Source of the DNA: Xanthomonas floridensis
GTDB taxonomy: Bacteria; Pseudomonadota; Gammaproteobacteria; Xanthomonadales; Xanthomonadaceae
Reading direction: 5' to 3'
DNA: 64,000 bases
Assembly: GCF_001642575.1 (NCBI RefSeq)
Contig: NZ_LXNG01000016.1
Span: 1 to 64,000 of the forward strand
Part shown: piece by piece, positions 31,799 through 40,579 of the stretch
Numbering within the stretch: position 1 is the stretch's first letter
Layout: every line of letters begins with the position of its first letter
The notes under the pieces: model-generated
What the model saw: only the letters and a program-made list of their open reading frames with translations
Database searches by the model: none
Told to the model about the DNA's origin: nothing
Made by a program: the position numbers and the translations under genes

Positions 31799-32932
31799 AT
31801 GTCCACGCACCGTACCCGCCCTTTGATACTGATTGCCCTGGCCGCTGCGCCATTGGCACACGCGCAGGAAATCGCACCGCAGCCCGCCTCGCCGCAGGCC
31901 TGTACCTCGGTCACCTCGGACGCGGCGCGTCTGGCCTGTTATGACCAGGCGCTGGGCTATACCCCGCAGGCCGTCCAGGAGGCGGACGCGGCAGCGCAAC
32001 TGGCCAAGCAGGCCGCCGCCAAGCCCGACGACGCCCGCACGCTCAGCCGCGTGGGTGACTTCTTCCGCGCCGATGGCCAGGACCCGTCGAAGGAAGAAGC
32101 CGTGGCCAATGCCGGGCGCGGCTCGTTGCTGGACCGCCGCTGGGAACTGGCCAAGGATTCCAAGCTGGGGACCTTCCAGTTGCGCGGCTACAAGCCGGTG
32201 TACCTGCTGCCAGCATTCTGGACCAGCGATACCAACCGCACCCCGCAGTCGCCGAACCCGGCCAACTCGGTGTCCACGCCGCAGCAGCTGGACAGTGCGG
32301 AACTGAAATTCCAGCTCAGTTTCAAGACCAAGGTGGCCGAGGACCTGTTCGGCGACAACGGCGACATCTGGATGGGCTACACCCAGAGCTCGCGCTGGCA
32401 GGCCTACAACTCCGAGGCCTCGCGCCCCTTCCGCGAGACCAACTACGAACCCGAAGCGATGCTGGTGTTCCGCAACAACTACAGCATCTTCGGCTGGAAG
32501 GGCCGCATGAGCGGCATCAGTCTCAACCACATGTCCAACGGCCGCGCCGATCCGCTGTCGCGCTCCTGGAACCGGGTGATCCTCAATATCGGGCTGGATC
32601 GCGAGAACTGGGCATTGACCCTGCGCCCGTGGTTCCGCATCAAGGAAGACCGCGCCGACGACAACAACCCGGACATCGAGGATTACATGGGCCGTGGCGA
32701 TGCCACCCTGGTCTATAACAAGAACGGCCACGAAGTGGCGCTGATCGCCCGCCACTCGCTGCGCGGCGGCGACCGCTCGCACGGCTCGTTGCAGGTGGAC
32801 TACGGGTTTCCGATCACCAACCTGCTGCGCGGCCACGTCCAGGTCTTCGATGGCTACGGCGAAAGCCTGATCGACTACAACCACAAGGCCACCTACATCG
32901 GCCTGGGCGTGTCGCTGCTGGAATGGTTCTGA
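31799..32932 (+). CDS. pldA: Outer-membrane phospholipase A1 (PldA)
   Basis: An outer-membrane beta-barrel enzyme that hydrolyses phospholipids misplaced in the outer leaflet; calcium-dependent dimer in the family. The 377-residue precursor has a signal peptide (LILIALAAAPLAHA). An N-terminal extension of about 100 residues is Ala/Asp-rich and absent from E. coli PldA. The barrel follows, with catalytic His and Ser in NHMSNGR and the Asn in RSWNRV, matching the H-S-N triad. It ends with Phe, as barrels commonly do. The ATG at 31799 is chosen because the signal peptide starts there; the ribosome site is weak. Confidence 0.93.
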   Translation: MSTHRTRPLILIALAAAPLAHAQEIAPQPASPQACTSVTSDAARLACYDQALGYTPQAVQEADAAAQLAKQAAAKPDDARTLSRVGDFFRADGQDPSKEEAVANAGRGSLLDRRWELAKDSKLGTFQLRGYKPVYLLPAFWTSDTNRTPQSPNPANSVSTPQQLDSAELKFQLSFKTKVAEDLFGDNGDIWMGYTQSSRWQAYNSEASRPFRETNYEPEAMLVFRNNYSIFGWKGRMSGISLNHMSNGRADPLSRSWNRVILNIGLDRENWALTLRPWFRIKEDRADDNNPDIEDYMGRGDATLVYNKNGHEVALIARHSLRGGDRSHGSLQVDYGFPITNLLRGHVQVFDGYGESLIDYNHKATYIGLGVSLLEWF

Positions 32933-33091
32933 GCGCGATAGCCCGGACCTGAGCCGGCCCGGGCTGAGGGTCGCCGGATGCCGTTGCGATCCTGAGCGGC
33001 CGTCACTTGCGGTAAGCGCCCTGGGCTGGGAGCATGTACATCACGCTCCCTTAACAGCCAGTCCCTGGCTGTGCAGCCGACAGGATGTCCC

Positions 33092-34201
33092 GTGGCCAAG
33101 CCCAATCGATCGTTTTTTGCCTATGCCTCGGCCATGCTCGGGCTGCTCAGCCTGATGGGTGTGGTCTGCTTTCACTTTCCCGATCTGCTGACCAGCCGCG
33201 AATTCCGCGCCGCCTACAACGAACAGTTCGCCCGGCACCTGTTGCTGATCGGGCTGGTGGCGTCGTTCGTGCTGGGCACCTTCGCGATCCTGCGCGACCG
33301 CAACAAGCGCATTGCGACCATCGGTGTGGGCAGCGCCACGCTGGCGGTGCTGCTGGGCGGTACCAACGTGCAATTCGACACCATCGGGCGGACGCCCTAC
33401 TCGCTGGGCCTGGATTGGTTCGTCATTTCACTGTTCTTTTCGGCGCTGGTATTCGTTCCGCTGGAACGTTACCTGGGCAAGCGCAAGCTATCGCCGCTCC
33501 GCGCCGGCTGGCGCACCGACATCGGCTACTTCTTCATGAGCCATGTGCTGGTGCAGTTCATCCTGATCCTGGTGACGGCCTCGACATCCAGCATTGCCGG
33601 GCTGGCCGCGTTTCCGGCGTTGAAAACCGCGATTCAATCGCTGCCGGTCTGGGCACAGTTTTTGATTGCGGTATTCGTGGCCGACATGGCGCAGGCGTCG
33701 CTGCATCGCGCGTACCACAACATTCCGTGGCTCTGGCGGTTCCATGCGGTGCATCACTCCAGCCGTGCAATGGATTGGCTGGCCGGCTCGCGCATCCATT
33801 TCGTCGAGATCGTGCTGACCCGCAGCGCCGTGCTATTGCCGCTGCTGATCCTGGGGTTTTCCACGCCGGCAGTGAACGCCTACGTGATCCTGGTCGGCCT
33901 GCAGGCGGTACTGGCGCACTCCAACATCGGCATCCGTTTCGGCTGGCTGGAATACGTGCTGGTCTTGCCGCGCTACCACCATTGGCATCATGCGCGGCAG
34001 CAGGAGTATATCGACGTCAACTACGCCATCCACCTGCCGGTGGTGGACATGTTGATGGGCACCTTCAAACTGCCGCCGCAACGCGATGCGTGGCCGGAGG
34101 AATATGGCGTCATGAAGCTGGAAACCGTGCCCAATGGCATCGTGCACCAGCATGCAATGCCATTCCGTCGCCGCAAGACCTTCGACGACTATGTCGACTG
34201 A
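33092..34201 (+). CDS. Fatty-acid hydroxylase/sterol desaturase family membrane protein
   Basis: A 369-residue protein with about six to seven membrane helices. The His clusters of a di-iron oxygenase are HRAYHN, HAVHHSS and HHWHHARQ, in the usual HxxxH, HxxHH and HxxHH order. It probably hydroxylates or desaturates a membrane lipid, using O2. The GTG at 33092 (AGGA upstream) is preferred to a GTG at 33071 seven codons earlier. It is a single gene followed by a convergent carbonic anhydrase gene. The substrate is unknown. Confidence 0.88.
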   Translation: MAKPNRSFFAYASAMLGLLSLMGVVCFHFPDLLTSREFRAAYNEQFARHLLLIGLVASFVLGTFAILRDRNKRIATIGVGSATLAVLLGGTNVQFDTIGRTPYSLGLDWFVISLFFSALVFVPLERYLGKRKLSPLRAGWRTDIGYFFMSHVLVQFILILVTASTSSIAGLAAFPALKTAIQSLPVWAQFLIAVFVADMAQASLHRAYHNIPWLWRFHAVHHSSRAMDWLAGSRIHFVEIVLTRSAVLLPLLILGFSTPAVNAYVILVGLQAVLAHSNIGIRFGWLEYVLVLPRYHHWHHARQQEYIDVNYAIHLPVVDMLMGTFKLPPQRDAWPEEYGVMKLETVPNGIVHQHAMPFRRRKTFDDYVD

Positions 34202-34315
34202 GAACCGGTCGCTTCGGATCGCGCCCGAAGCGGATGCAGTCGGGCGCGACTTGATGACATCGCGCGTCGCCACGCAAGGCAGTCGCCTTGCGCAGCGTCG
34301 CCGCCGGACGAACGA

Positions 34316-35029
34316 TCAAACGTCGAAGAAATCGACCTTGCCGTCCTTCAACGTGTAGTAGGCGCCGACCACCTTGCACGCGCCGGTGCGCAGCGGTTCG
34401 AGCAGCGCCGGTTCGGAGGCGCCGCGCAGGCGATCAACGGTGCGCTTGACGTTGGACTTGACCGAGGCGGCCAGCAGATCGTCGCCCCCCTTGGCCTTGG
34501 CGGTCAGCACGGCCGGAACGATGGGCTCGATCATGGCGCCGATCGCACCCGGGAAAAACGCGTTCTGCTCCACCACCGAAACTGCCGCCGCCACCGCACC
34601 GCAACTCTCGTGGCCCATTACCACCACCAGCGGCACGCCGAGCTGGCTCACCGCGTATTCGATCGAGCCCAGCGCGGTAGTGTCCACGGTATTGCCGGCA
34701 TTGCGGACGATGAACATCTCGCCCAGCCCGCGGCCGAACAACAGCTCCGGCGGCACGCGCGAATCCGAACACGACACCAGGATCACGAACGGTGTCTGGC
34801 CAAGCGCCAGCTCCAGCCGGCGGCGGCTGTCGGAGATCACCTTCTTGGGACGGTTTTCGACGAAGGCGGCATTGCCGTCGCGCAGAATCTGTAGCGCCTG
34901 GTCGGCATTCAGATCGGTCTTCTTCGACGGCGCGGCGCGCACCGCAAAGGGAAGCGATGCGGTGGCCGCGGCGATCGGCGCGCAACACACGCACTGCAGC
35001 AGCTTTCGACGGGATGCGGAATGCGACAT
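34316..35029 (-). CDS. Tat-exported beta-class carbonic anhydrase
   Basis: A 237-residue zinc enzyme interconverting CO2 and bicarbonate. The zinc ligands are Cys87 (in CSDSR), His140 and Cys143 (in GHESCG), with Asp89 and Arg91 also present, as in the beta class. The N-terminus SRRKLLQ...ATASLPFAVRA is a twin-arginine signal, so it is expected in the periplasm or on the envelope; most beta enzymes are cytosolic. It converges with the hydroxylase gene. Activity is supported by complete ligands. Confidence 0.9.
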   Translation of the reverse strand: MSHSASRRKLLQCVCCAPIAAATASLPFAVRAAPSKKTDLNADQALQILRDGNAAFVENRPKKVISDSRRRLELALGQTPFVILVSCSDSRVPPELLFGRGLGEMFIVRNAGNTVDTTALGSIEYAVSQLGVPLVVVMGHESCGAVAAAVSVVEQNAFFPGAIGAMIEPIVPAVLTAKAKGGDDLLAASVKSNVKRTVDRLRGASEPALLEPLRTGACKVVGAYYTLKDGKVDFFDV

Positions 35030-35141
35030 GGACGAGCCCCTGCTCTCTGGTTGGTGCCGCGATCGTACTATGTGACTTGACGCGCAGAACGACTCATCTG
35101 GAGGTTATGCGCACAGAAGTTCGCTGCCGCGCGCCGCCGGT

Positions 35142-35777
35142 TCAGGTCCAGTCCGCCAAACCCTCGCGGCGATAGGTTTCCTGAAATGCCGGGCGCGCTT
35201 TCATACGCTGCGCATGCGCCTGCAGCGCAGGCCAGGTGTCGGTTGGCCGGGGCATGTTGCGCGACCAGCGCATCAGCATGGTGAGCATGAAGTCGGCTGC
35301 CGACAGCTGCTGGCCCAGCAGGTATGGGCCGTGCGCCTGCAGATGCGCATCCACCTGCGCCCAGGCCGCTTCCAGCCTGGCACGTGCCTGCGCCTGCGCA
35401 GCGTCGGCATGCGCGGCACCGGCTGGTTCGTCGGGGTAGAACCAGGCGCGATACGCCGGCTGCAAGGTGTTGGCGCAGAACAACATCCACCTGTAGTACG
35501 CCGCGCGCTTGGGCGTGGCAACCGGCGGCGCCAGCCCGGCTTGCGGGGACAGGTCGGCCAGATGCAAGACAATCGCCGCCGCTTCGGTCAGCACCTGCCC
35601 GTCCAGCACCAGGGTCGGCACCACGCCGGCCGGATTGAGCGCCAGATACTCGGGCGATTTCTGCTCGCGCTGGTCGAAGTCCAGCGGATGCAACACGTGG
35701 GGCACGTCGAGTTCGATCAGCAGCCAGTGCACGACCAGGGCGGCGGTGCTGGGGGTGTGGTACAGCGTGGCGACCAT
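35142..35777 (-). CDS. Glutathione S-transferase
   Basis: A 211-residue transferase with the N-terminal fold beginning MVATLYHTPSTAALVVHWLL. The glutathione-binding segment is LALNPAGVVPTLVLDGQVLTEAAAI; the helical domain includes GPYLLGQQLSAADFMLTMLM. The residues differ clearly from the other transferase at 21939. Start ATG at 35777, 15 bases after the stop of the Cys-rich gene, suggests co-transcription. The substrate is unknown. Confidence 0.92.
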   Translation of the reverse strand: MVATLYHTPSTAALVVHWLLIELDVPHVLHPLDFDQREQKSPEYLALNPAGVVPTLVLDGQVLTEAAAIVLHLADLSPQAGLAPPVATPKRAAYYRWMLFCANTLQPAYRAWFYPDEPAGAAHADAAQAQARARLEAAWAQVDAHLQAHGPYLLGQQLSAADFMLTMLMRWSRNMPRPTDTWPALQAHAQRMKARPAFQETYRREGLADWT

Positions 35778-35791
35778 GCGTGCTCCGAAAG

Positions 35792-36217
35792 TCAGTTGGT
35801 ACAGGCGCGCAGGCAGGCAAGCTTGCGCGGTTCGCAGCGACTGTCGTCGCTCTGTTGGGTGCAGTCGAACACCTGCGCCATGCAATTGGCCCGCTGCGCC
35901 GGGTTCTGCACGTCGTCGCAGCGCTGCCCACGCGGTGCCGCCCGGCTGCTGCAACTGGCCTCGCTGGGCCGGTCGCGGCGGCATTGCCTGGCGCTGTCAT
36001 TGCATTGCGCGATGCAGCGGTCCGCCACGGCCGGCCCGTTGAACCGCGTGGCGGTGTCGTCCTGCTTGAGCGGCCTGGGCTCCTGGAAGCGCACCGGAGC
36101 GGCGGGCGGCGGCGCGTAGTTGCTGGACGGAAACAACACCGTCGGCGCCTTTTGCTGCTGCGCCAACGCACTCAGGCCCAGGCACGACAGCAGCACGATG
36201 CAGATGCGTCGGAGCAT
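35792..36217 (-). CDS. Secreted cysteine-rich hypothetical protein
   Basis: A 141-residue protein with a signal peptide (MLRRICIVLLSCLGLSALAQ) and about eight cysteines spread through the mature part (CIAQCNDSARQCRRDRPSEASC, partly as CxxxC pairs; NCMAQVFDC; CLRAC). These suggest disulphide bonds in the periplasm. AAGGAGAATAGGA before the ATG is a strong ribosome site. It is followed within 15 bases by the glutathione transferase gene. No family was recognised. Confidence 0.75.
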   Translation of the reverse strand: MLRRICIVLLSCLGLSALAQQQKAPTVLFPSSNYAPPPAAPVRFQEPRPLKQDDTATRFNGPAVADRCIAQCNDSARQCRRDRPSEASCSSRAAPRGQRCDDVQNPAQRANCMAQVFDCTQQSDDSRCEPRKLACLRACTN

Positions 36218-36722
36218 TCCTATTCTCCTTGGGGACCAGCAGATGCGCCGAGCATAGCCGCTTCCTGCGTGGCAGTGCCGCACACGTTGGCGAGTTGGCG
36301 GGTCGGCGGGTCGGCGGGTCGGATCATCTCGCCAGCGTCGCAGGAGCGCGACGGGGAGCTATCGGTAACGCCGCGTCGCGCCGGGTGCGCTTCTGCCAGT
36401 CTGCCCTGTCGCTGCGTCGGATGGCTTCATGTCGACGAAGCGACGATGCAAATCTGCATCGGCTGCCTCCCATTCCCGGTACGCAGAGCAGGTTGTTTCC
36501 TGCAACCACGTCTGTTCGATTGCCTGCGAGAAACGATGTGGCGAGGCGTAGCTTCGCCTTGCCGTTCCGGACCAGAGCTGTCAGTGGCAACGCGCGCAGC
36601 CTGGCAGTCGATCAGTCAGATGCATCCAATGCAGATCACGCGCAGTGGACGCATGGTCCATGACGCCGATGGACACCGGCCACGCCTGCCTGACGGCGGC
36701 ACAGCCGGTCCAATCGCCGTGC
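36218..36722. other. Gene-free stretch with a short tandem repeat
   Basis: About 500 bp lie between the Cys-rich gene start and the fumarase stop, with no convincing frame. GGCGGGTC repeats three times in a row at 36297-36320. The minus-strand promoter of the Cys-rich gene and glutathione transferase should be near 36220-36300. Nothing else was recognised. Confidence 0.5.
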
Positions 36723-38240
36723 TTACTCCACCACCACCGGAATCTTGCCGATGCGCGACTGCCACTGCCGCGGGCCGGTCTTGTGCACCGACTCGCCGGT
36801 GGAATCCACCGCCACGGTGACCGGCATGTCCTTGACCTCGAATTCGTAGATCGCCTCCATGCCGAGATCTTCGAACGCCAGCACGCGCGCGGCCTTGATC
36901 GCCTTGGACACCAGATACGCCGAGCCGCCGACCGCCATCAGGTACACGGCCTTGTTGTCGCGGATCGCATCGATCGCCGCATCGCCACGCTCGGACTTGC
37001 CGACCATGCCCAGCAGCCCGGTCTGTTCGAGCATCTGGCGGGTGAACTTGTCCATGCGCGTGGCGGTGGTCGGGCCGGCCGGGCCCACCACTTCATCGCG
37101 CACCGGGTCGACCGGGCCGACGTAATAGATGAAGCGGTTGGTGAAGTCGACCGGCAGGGTTTCACCCTTGTTGAGCATGTCGATCATGCGCTTGTGGGCG
37201 GCGTCACGGCCGGTCAGCAACTTGCCGTTGAGCAGAATGACTTCGCCCGGCTTGAAGCTGGCGACTTCTTCGCGGGTGATGGTGTCCAGGTTCACCCGGC
37301 GCGCATTGGTCGGGTTGTAGGTGAGCTTGGGCCAGTCTTCCAGCGATGGCGGGTCCAGCATCACCGGGCCGCTGCCGTCCAGGGTGAAGTGGGCGTGGCG
37401 GGTGGCGGCGCAATTGGGGATCAAGGCCACCGGCAGGTTGGCGGCGTGGGTCGGGTAATCCTTGACCTTGATGTCCAGCACCGTGGTCAGGCCGCCCAGG
37501 CCCTGCGCGCCGATCCCGAGCGCGTTGACCTTTTCGTACAGCTCCAGGCGCAGTTCTTCGGCGCGATTGGAGGCACCACGCGCCTGCAGGTCGACGATGT
37601 CGATCGGCTCCATCAGGGCCTCCTTGGCCAGCAGCATCGCCTTTTCGGCGGTGCCGCCAATGCCGATGCCGAGCATGCCCGGCGGGCACCAGCCGGCGCC
37701 CATGGTCGGCACGGTCTTGAGCACCCAATCGACGATGGAGTCGGACGGGTTGAGCATGGCGAACTTGCTCTTGGCTTCCGACCCGCCACCCTTGGCGGCG
37801 ACGATCACGTCAAGATGGTCGCCTGGCACGATCTTGGTGTTGACCACCGCCGGGGTGTTGTCGCGGGTATTGGCACGCTTGCCGGCCGGATCGGCCAGCA
37901 CGCTGGCGCGCAGCTTGTTGTCGGGGTGGTTATAGGCGCGGCGCACGCCCTCGTTGACCATGTCCTCCACACCCATGGTCGCGTCGTCCCAACGCACGTT
38001 CATGCCGATGTCCAGGAACACGGTGACGATGCCGGTGTCCTGGCAGATCGGGCGGTGGCCTTCGGCGCACATGCGCGAATTGATCAGGATCTGCGCGATG
38101 GCGTCCTTGGCGGCCGGCGATTCTTCGCGCTCGTAGGCGGCGGACAGGTTCTTGATGTAGTCGACCGGGTGGTAGTAGCTGATGTACTGCAGCGCATCGG
38201 CGACGGACTGGATGAGGTCTTCCTGCTTGATCGAGGTCAC
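36723..38240 (-). CDS. Fumarate hydratase, class I (iron-sulphur type)
   Basis: The enzyme hydrates fumarate to malate in the TCA cycle using a 4Fe-4S cluster. The 505-residue protein has the N-terminal domain (INSRMCAEGHRPICQDTGIV with a cluster cysteine) and other cluster-region cysteines in GAGWCPPGMLGIGIGGT and IPNCAATRHAHF. A C-terminal domain with GKLLTGRDAAHKRM completes the two-domain single-chain type (like FumA/FumB). The start is taken as GTG at 38240 (VTSIKQED); an ATG at 38276 adds residues unlike the family. It is divergent from the ABC gene. Confidence 0.93.
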   Translation of the reverse strand: MTSIKQEDLIQSVADALQYISYYHPVDYIKNLSAAYEREESPAAKDAIAQILINSRMCAEGHRPICQDTGIVTVFLDIGMNVRWDDATMGVEDMVNEGVRRAYNHPDNKLRASVLADPAGKRANTRDNTPAVVNTKIVPGDHLDVIVAAKGGGSEAKSKFAMLNPSDSIVDWVLKTVPTMGAGWCPPGMLGIGIGGTAEKAMLLAKEALMEPIDIVDLQARGASNRAEELRLELYEKVNALGIGAQGLGGLTTVLDIKVKDYPTHAANLPVALIPNCAATRHAHFTLDGSGPVMLDPPSLEDWPKLTYNPTNARRVNLDTITREEVASFKPGEVILLNGKLLTGRDAAHKRMIDMLNKGETLPVDFTNRFIYYVGPVDPVRDEVVGPAGPTTATRMDKFTRQMLEQTGLLGMVGKSERGDAAIDAIRDNKAVYLMAVGGSAYLVSKAIKAARVLAFEDLGMEAIYEFEVKDMPVTVAVDSTGESVHKTGPRQWQSRIGKIPVVVE

Positions 38241-38457
38241 GGCTGGCTCTACGGCTGGCGGGGGCAATCCGGGCATTTTAGAGCAAACCGCCGGCCAGAC
38301 CGGCGCGGCCGCGGGAAGGCTGCGTTGCGAAAGGGCGTACCACGGCGTCGCCTGCGCCCATCACCCTGCCAGACCGTGGGTAGGCTGGCCTGCCCGGCGG
38401 CGACCAGCTCTCCCGACGACGCCCAACACTCCCGGCGCACGCTGCGCCCGGCACACT

Positions 38458-40341
38458 ATGCGCATGCCAGCTTCCCACTCCGGCGCCACTGCGCCCGCTC
38501 CCCGTACCGGCCCCACCCTGCGCGAACGCCTGGATGCGCTGCGCAACCTGCCCCCCTTCCTGCGCCAGATCTGGCAGACCAGCCGTTGGTTGAGCGCCAG
38601 CAGCATCGGCTTGCGCGTGTTGCGCGCGCTGATGCCGATTGCCACGCTCTACATCGGCAAGCTGATCATCGACGAGGCGATCCACCTGGTGGGCCAGCCA
38701 CCGGCGTTCGAGTCATTCGCACAGGCGCTGGGCAGCGGCCGCCTGAACCGGCTGCTGGAACTGCTGGCGCTGGAGCTGGCACTGGCGATCGGCTCGGACC
38801 TGCTCGGCCGCATGGTCGGTTATGCCGACGCGCTGCTGTCGGAGTTGTTCAACAACGCCGCCAGCGTGCGCCTGATGGAACATGCCGCGCAGCTGGATCT
38901 GGAGGATTTCGAAGACCCGGACCGCCAGGACAAGCTGGACCGCGCGCGGCGCCAGACCATGAACCGCATGAACCTGATGAGCCAGTTGTTCGGCCAGGTG
39001 CAGGATGCGATCACCGTGATCAGCCTGGCGGTGGGCCTGGTGGTGTATGCGCCGTGGCTGATCGTGCTGCTGGCGATCGCCCTGATTCCGGCCTTCATCG
39101 GCGAGGCGCATTTCAATGCATTGGGCTATTCGCTCAACTTCCAGTGGACGCCGGAGCGGCGCCAGCTCGACTACCTGCGCCAGGTGGGCGCCAGCGTGGA
39201 GACGGCCAAGGAAGTCAAGATCCTCAACCTGCACCGGTTCCTGATCGCGCGCTACCGCCGGCTGGCCGACAAGTTCTTCCAGGCCAACCGCGCGCTGGCA
39301 CGCAAGCGGGCGCTGTGGGGCGCGCTGCTGGCGGCGCTGGGCACGCTGGGCTATTACGCCGCCTATGGCTACATCGCCTGGCGCACGGTGCGCGGCGATT
39401 TCAGCATCGGCGACCTGACCTTCCTGGCCGGCAGCTTCCTGCGCCTGCGCCAGCTGCTGGAAGGCTTGCTGATCGGCTTTTCGCAGGTCGCCGGGCAAGC
39501 CCTGTATCTGGACGACCTGTACTCGTTCTTCAATATCGTGCCGGAAATCCGCTCGCGCCCTGACGCGTTACCGGTGCCGCGCCCGATCCGCCAGGGCTTC
39601 GTGTTCGAGGACGTGGGTTTCCGCTACCCGGAGGCGGAGCAATGGACGGTGCGCCACCTGGATTTCGAATTGCGCGCTGGCGAAGTGCTGGCGCTGGTCG
39701 GCGAAAACGGCGCCGGCAAGACCACGCTGGTGAAACTGCTGGCACGGCTGTACGACCCCGACGAAGGCCGCATCCTGCTCGATGGCCGTGACCTGCGCGA
39801 TTACGATCTGGACGACCTGCGCGCCAATCTGGGGGTGATCTTCCAGGATTTCGTGCGTTACCACCTGAGCGTGGGCGAGAACATTGGCGTGGGCCAGGTG
39901 GATGCGATGGACGACACCGACCGCATCCAGGCCGCCGCGCAGCGCGCGATGGCCGGCGAGCTGATCGCCGGGCTGCCCCAGGGTTACGACCAGTTGATCG
40001 GGCGCCGCTTCAAGAACAGCGTGGACCTGTCCGGCGGGCAATGGCAGAAGATCGCCATCGCCCGCGCCTACATGCGCGATGCGCAGCTGATGATCCTGGA
40101 CGAACCCACCGCCGCGCTGGACGCGCGCAGCGAGTTCGAGGTGTTCCAGCGCTTCAAGGAGCTGTCGGACAACCGCACCGCGGTGCTGATCTCGCACCGT
40201 TTCTCCAGCGTGCGCATGGCCGACCGCATCCTGGTGCTGGTGGCAGGGCGCATCGAAGCCAACGGCACCCACGAAGAACTGATGGCCCAGGGCGGGCGCT
40301 ATGCGGAGCTGTTCGAGCTGCAGGCGGCTGGGTATCGGTGA
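38458..40341 (+). CDS. ABC transporter with fused permease and ATPase
   Basis: A 627-residue half-transporter: an N-terminal type IV permease of about six helices (residues 45-345), then an ATP-binding domain. Walker A is GENGAGKTTLVKLL (about 415), Q-loop FQDFVRYHLS, signature LSGGQWQKIAIARAY, Walker B LMILDEPTAALD and H-loop LISHRF. All key residues are intact. It likely exports a lipid, peptide or drug as a homodimer. Start is ATG 38458 or 38464; no clear ribosome site. It diverges from fumarase. Substrate unknown. Confidence 0.92.
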   Translation: MRMPASHSGATAPAPRTGPTLRERLDALRNLPPFLRQIWQTSRWLSASSIGLRVLRALMPIATLYIGKLIIDEAIHLVGQPPAFESFAQALGSGRLNRLLELLALELALAIGSDLLGRMVGYADALLSELFNNAASVRLMEHAAQLDLEDFEDPDRQDKLDRARRQTMNRMNLMSQLFGQVQDAITVISLAVGLVVYAPWLIVLLAIALIPAFIGEAHFNALGYSLNFQWTPERRQLDYLRQVGASVETAKEVKILNLHRFLIARYRRLADKFFQANRALARKRALWGALLAALGTLGYYAAYGYIAWRTVRGDFSIGDLTFLAGSFLRLRQLLEGLLIGFSQVAGQALYLDDLYSFFNIVPEIRSRPDALPVPRPIRQGFVFEDVGFRYPEAEQWTVRHLDFELRAGEVLALVGENGAGKTTLVKLLARLYDPDEGRILLDGRDLRDYDLDDLRANLGVIFQDFVRYHLSVGENIGVGQVDAMDDTDRIQAAAQRAMAGELIAGLPQGYDQLIGRRFKNSVDLSGGQWQKIAIARAYMRDAQLMILDEPTAALDARSEFEVFQRFKELSDNRTAVLISHRFSSVRMADRILVLVAGRIEANGTHEELMAQGGRYAELFELQAAGYR

Positions 40342-40345
40342 GGCT

Positions 40346-40373
40346 GGGAATCGGGAATCGGGAATCGGGAATC
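40346..40373. repeat. Four tandem GGGAATC heptamers
   Basis: GGGAATC is repeated four times exactly, just after the ABC gene's stop. The inverse of this heptamer dominates the second array at 40451, so the two arrays can pair. Confidence 0.88.
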
Positions 40374-40450
40374 GTTAAAAGCAGCGTTCCCGCTGCCTGA
40401 TCGGTGCTGAGCGTCTTGCCACGGGGCATCCGGGATCCTTATGCAGCTGC

Positions 40451-40499
40451 CCCCATTCCCCATTCCCGATTCCCCATTCCCCATTCCCCATTCCCCATT
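40451..40499. repeat. Seven heptamers CCCCATT/CCCGATT upstream of fpr
   Basis: Seven exact-phase 7-bp units (six CCCCATT, one CCCGATT). The one CCCGATT unit is the inverse complement of GGGAATC apart from a phase shift, so it is related to the upstream array. The regularity suggests slipped-strand expansion; no protein-coding frame covers it. Confidence 0.88.
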
Positions 40500-40500
40500 C

Positions 40501-40533
40501 CCGGCCAAATGAGAGTTCATCTCATTTGGCCGG
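40501..40533. promoter_or_regulatory. Perfect 14-bp inverted repeat upstream of fpr
   Basis: CCGGCCAAATGAGA and its exact inverse are separated by GTTCA, 47 bases before the fpr start codon. The core AAATGAGA-N5-TCTCATTT resembles the TGAGA half-sites of Fur-type operators but with different spacing. It could also be an RNA hairpin in the fpr leader, or a factor-dependent terminator for the ABC gene, though there is no T-tract. Confidence 0.7.
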
Positions 40534-40579
40534 CTTGAGGTAGAATTGGCCGGGTACTCCTCCCACGACACTCACCGGT

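Noticed and set aside
40346..40502. CRISPR array
   Set aside because: The repeat unit is only 7 bp with no spacers and no cas genes; it is a simple tandem repeat.
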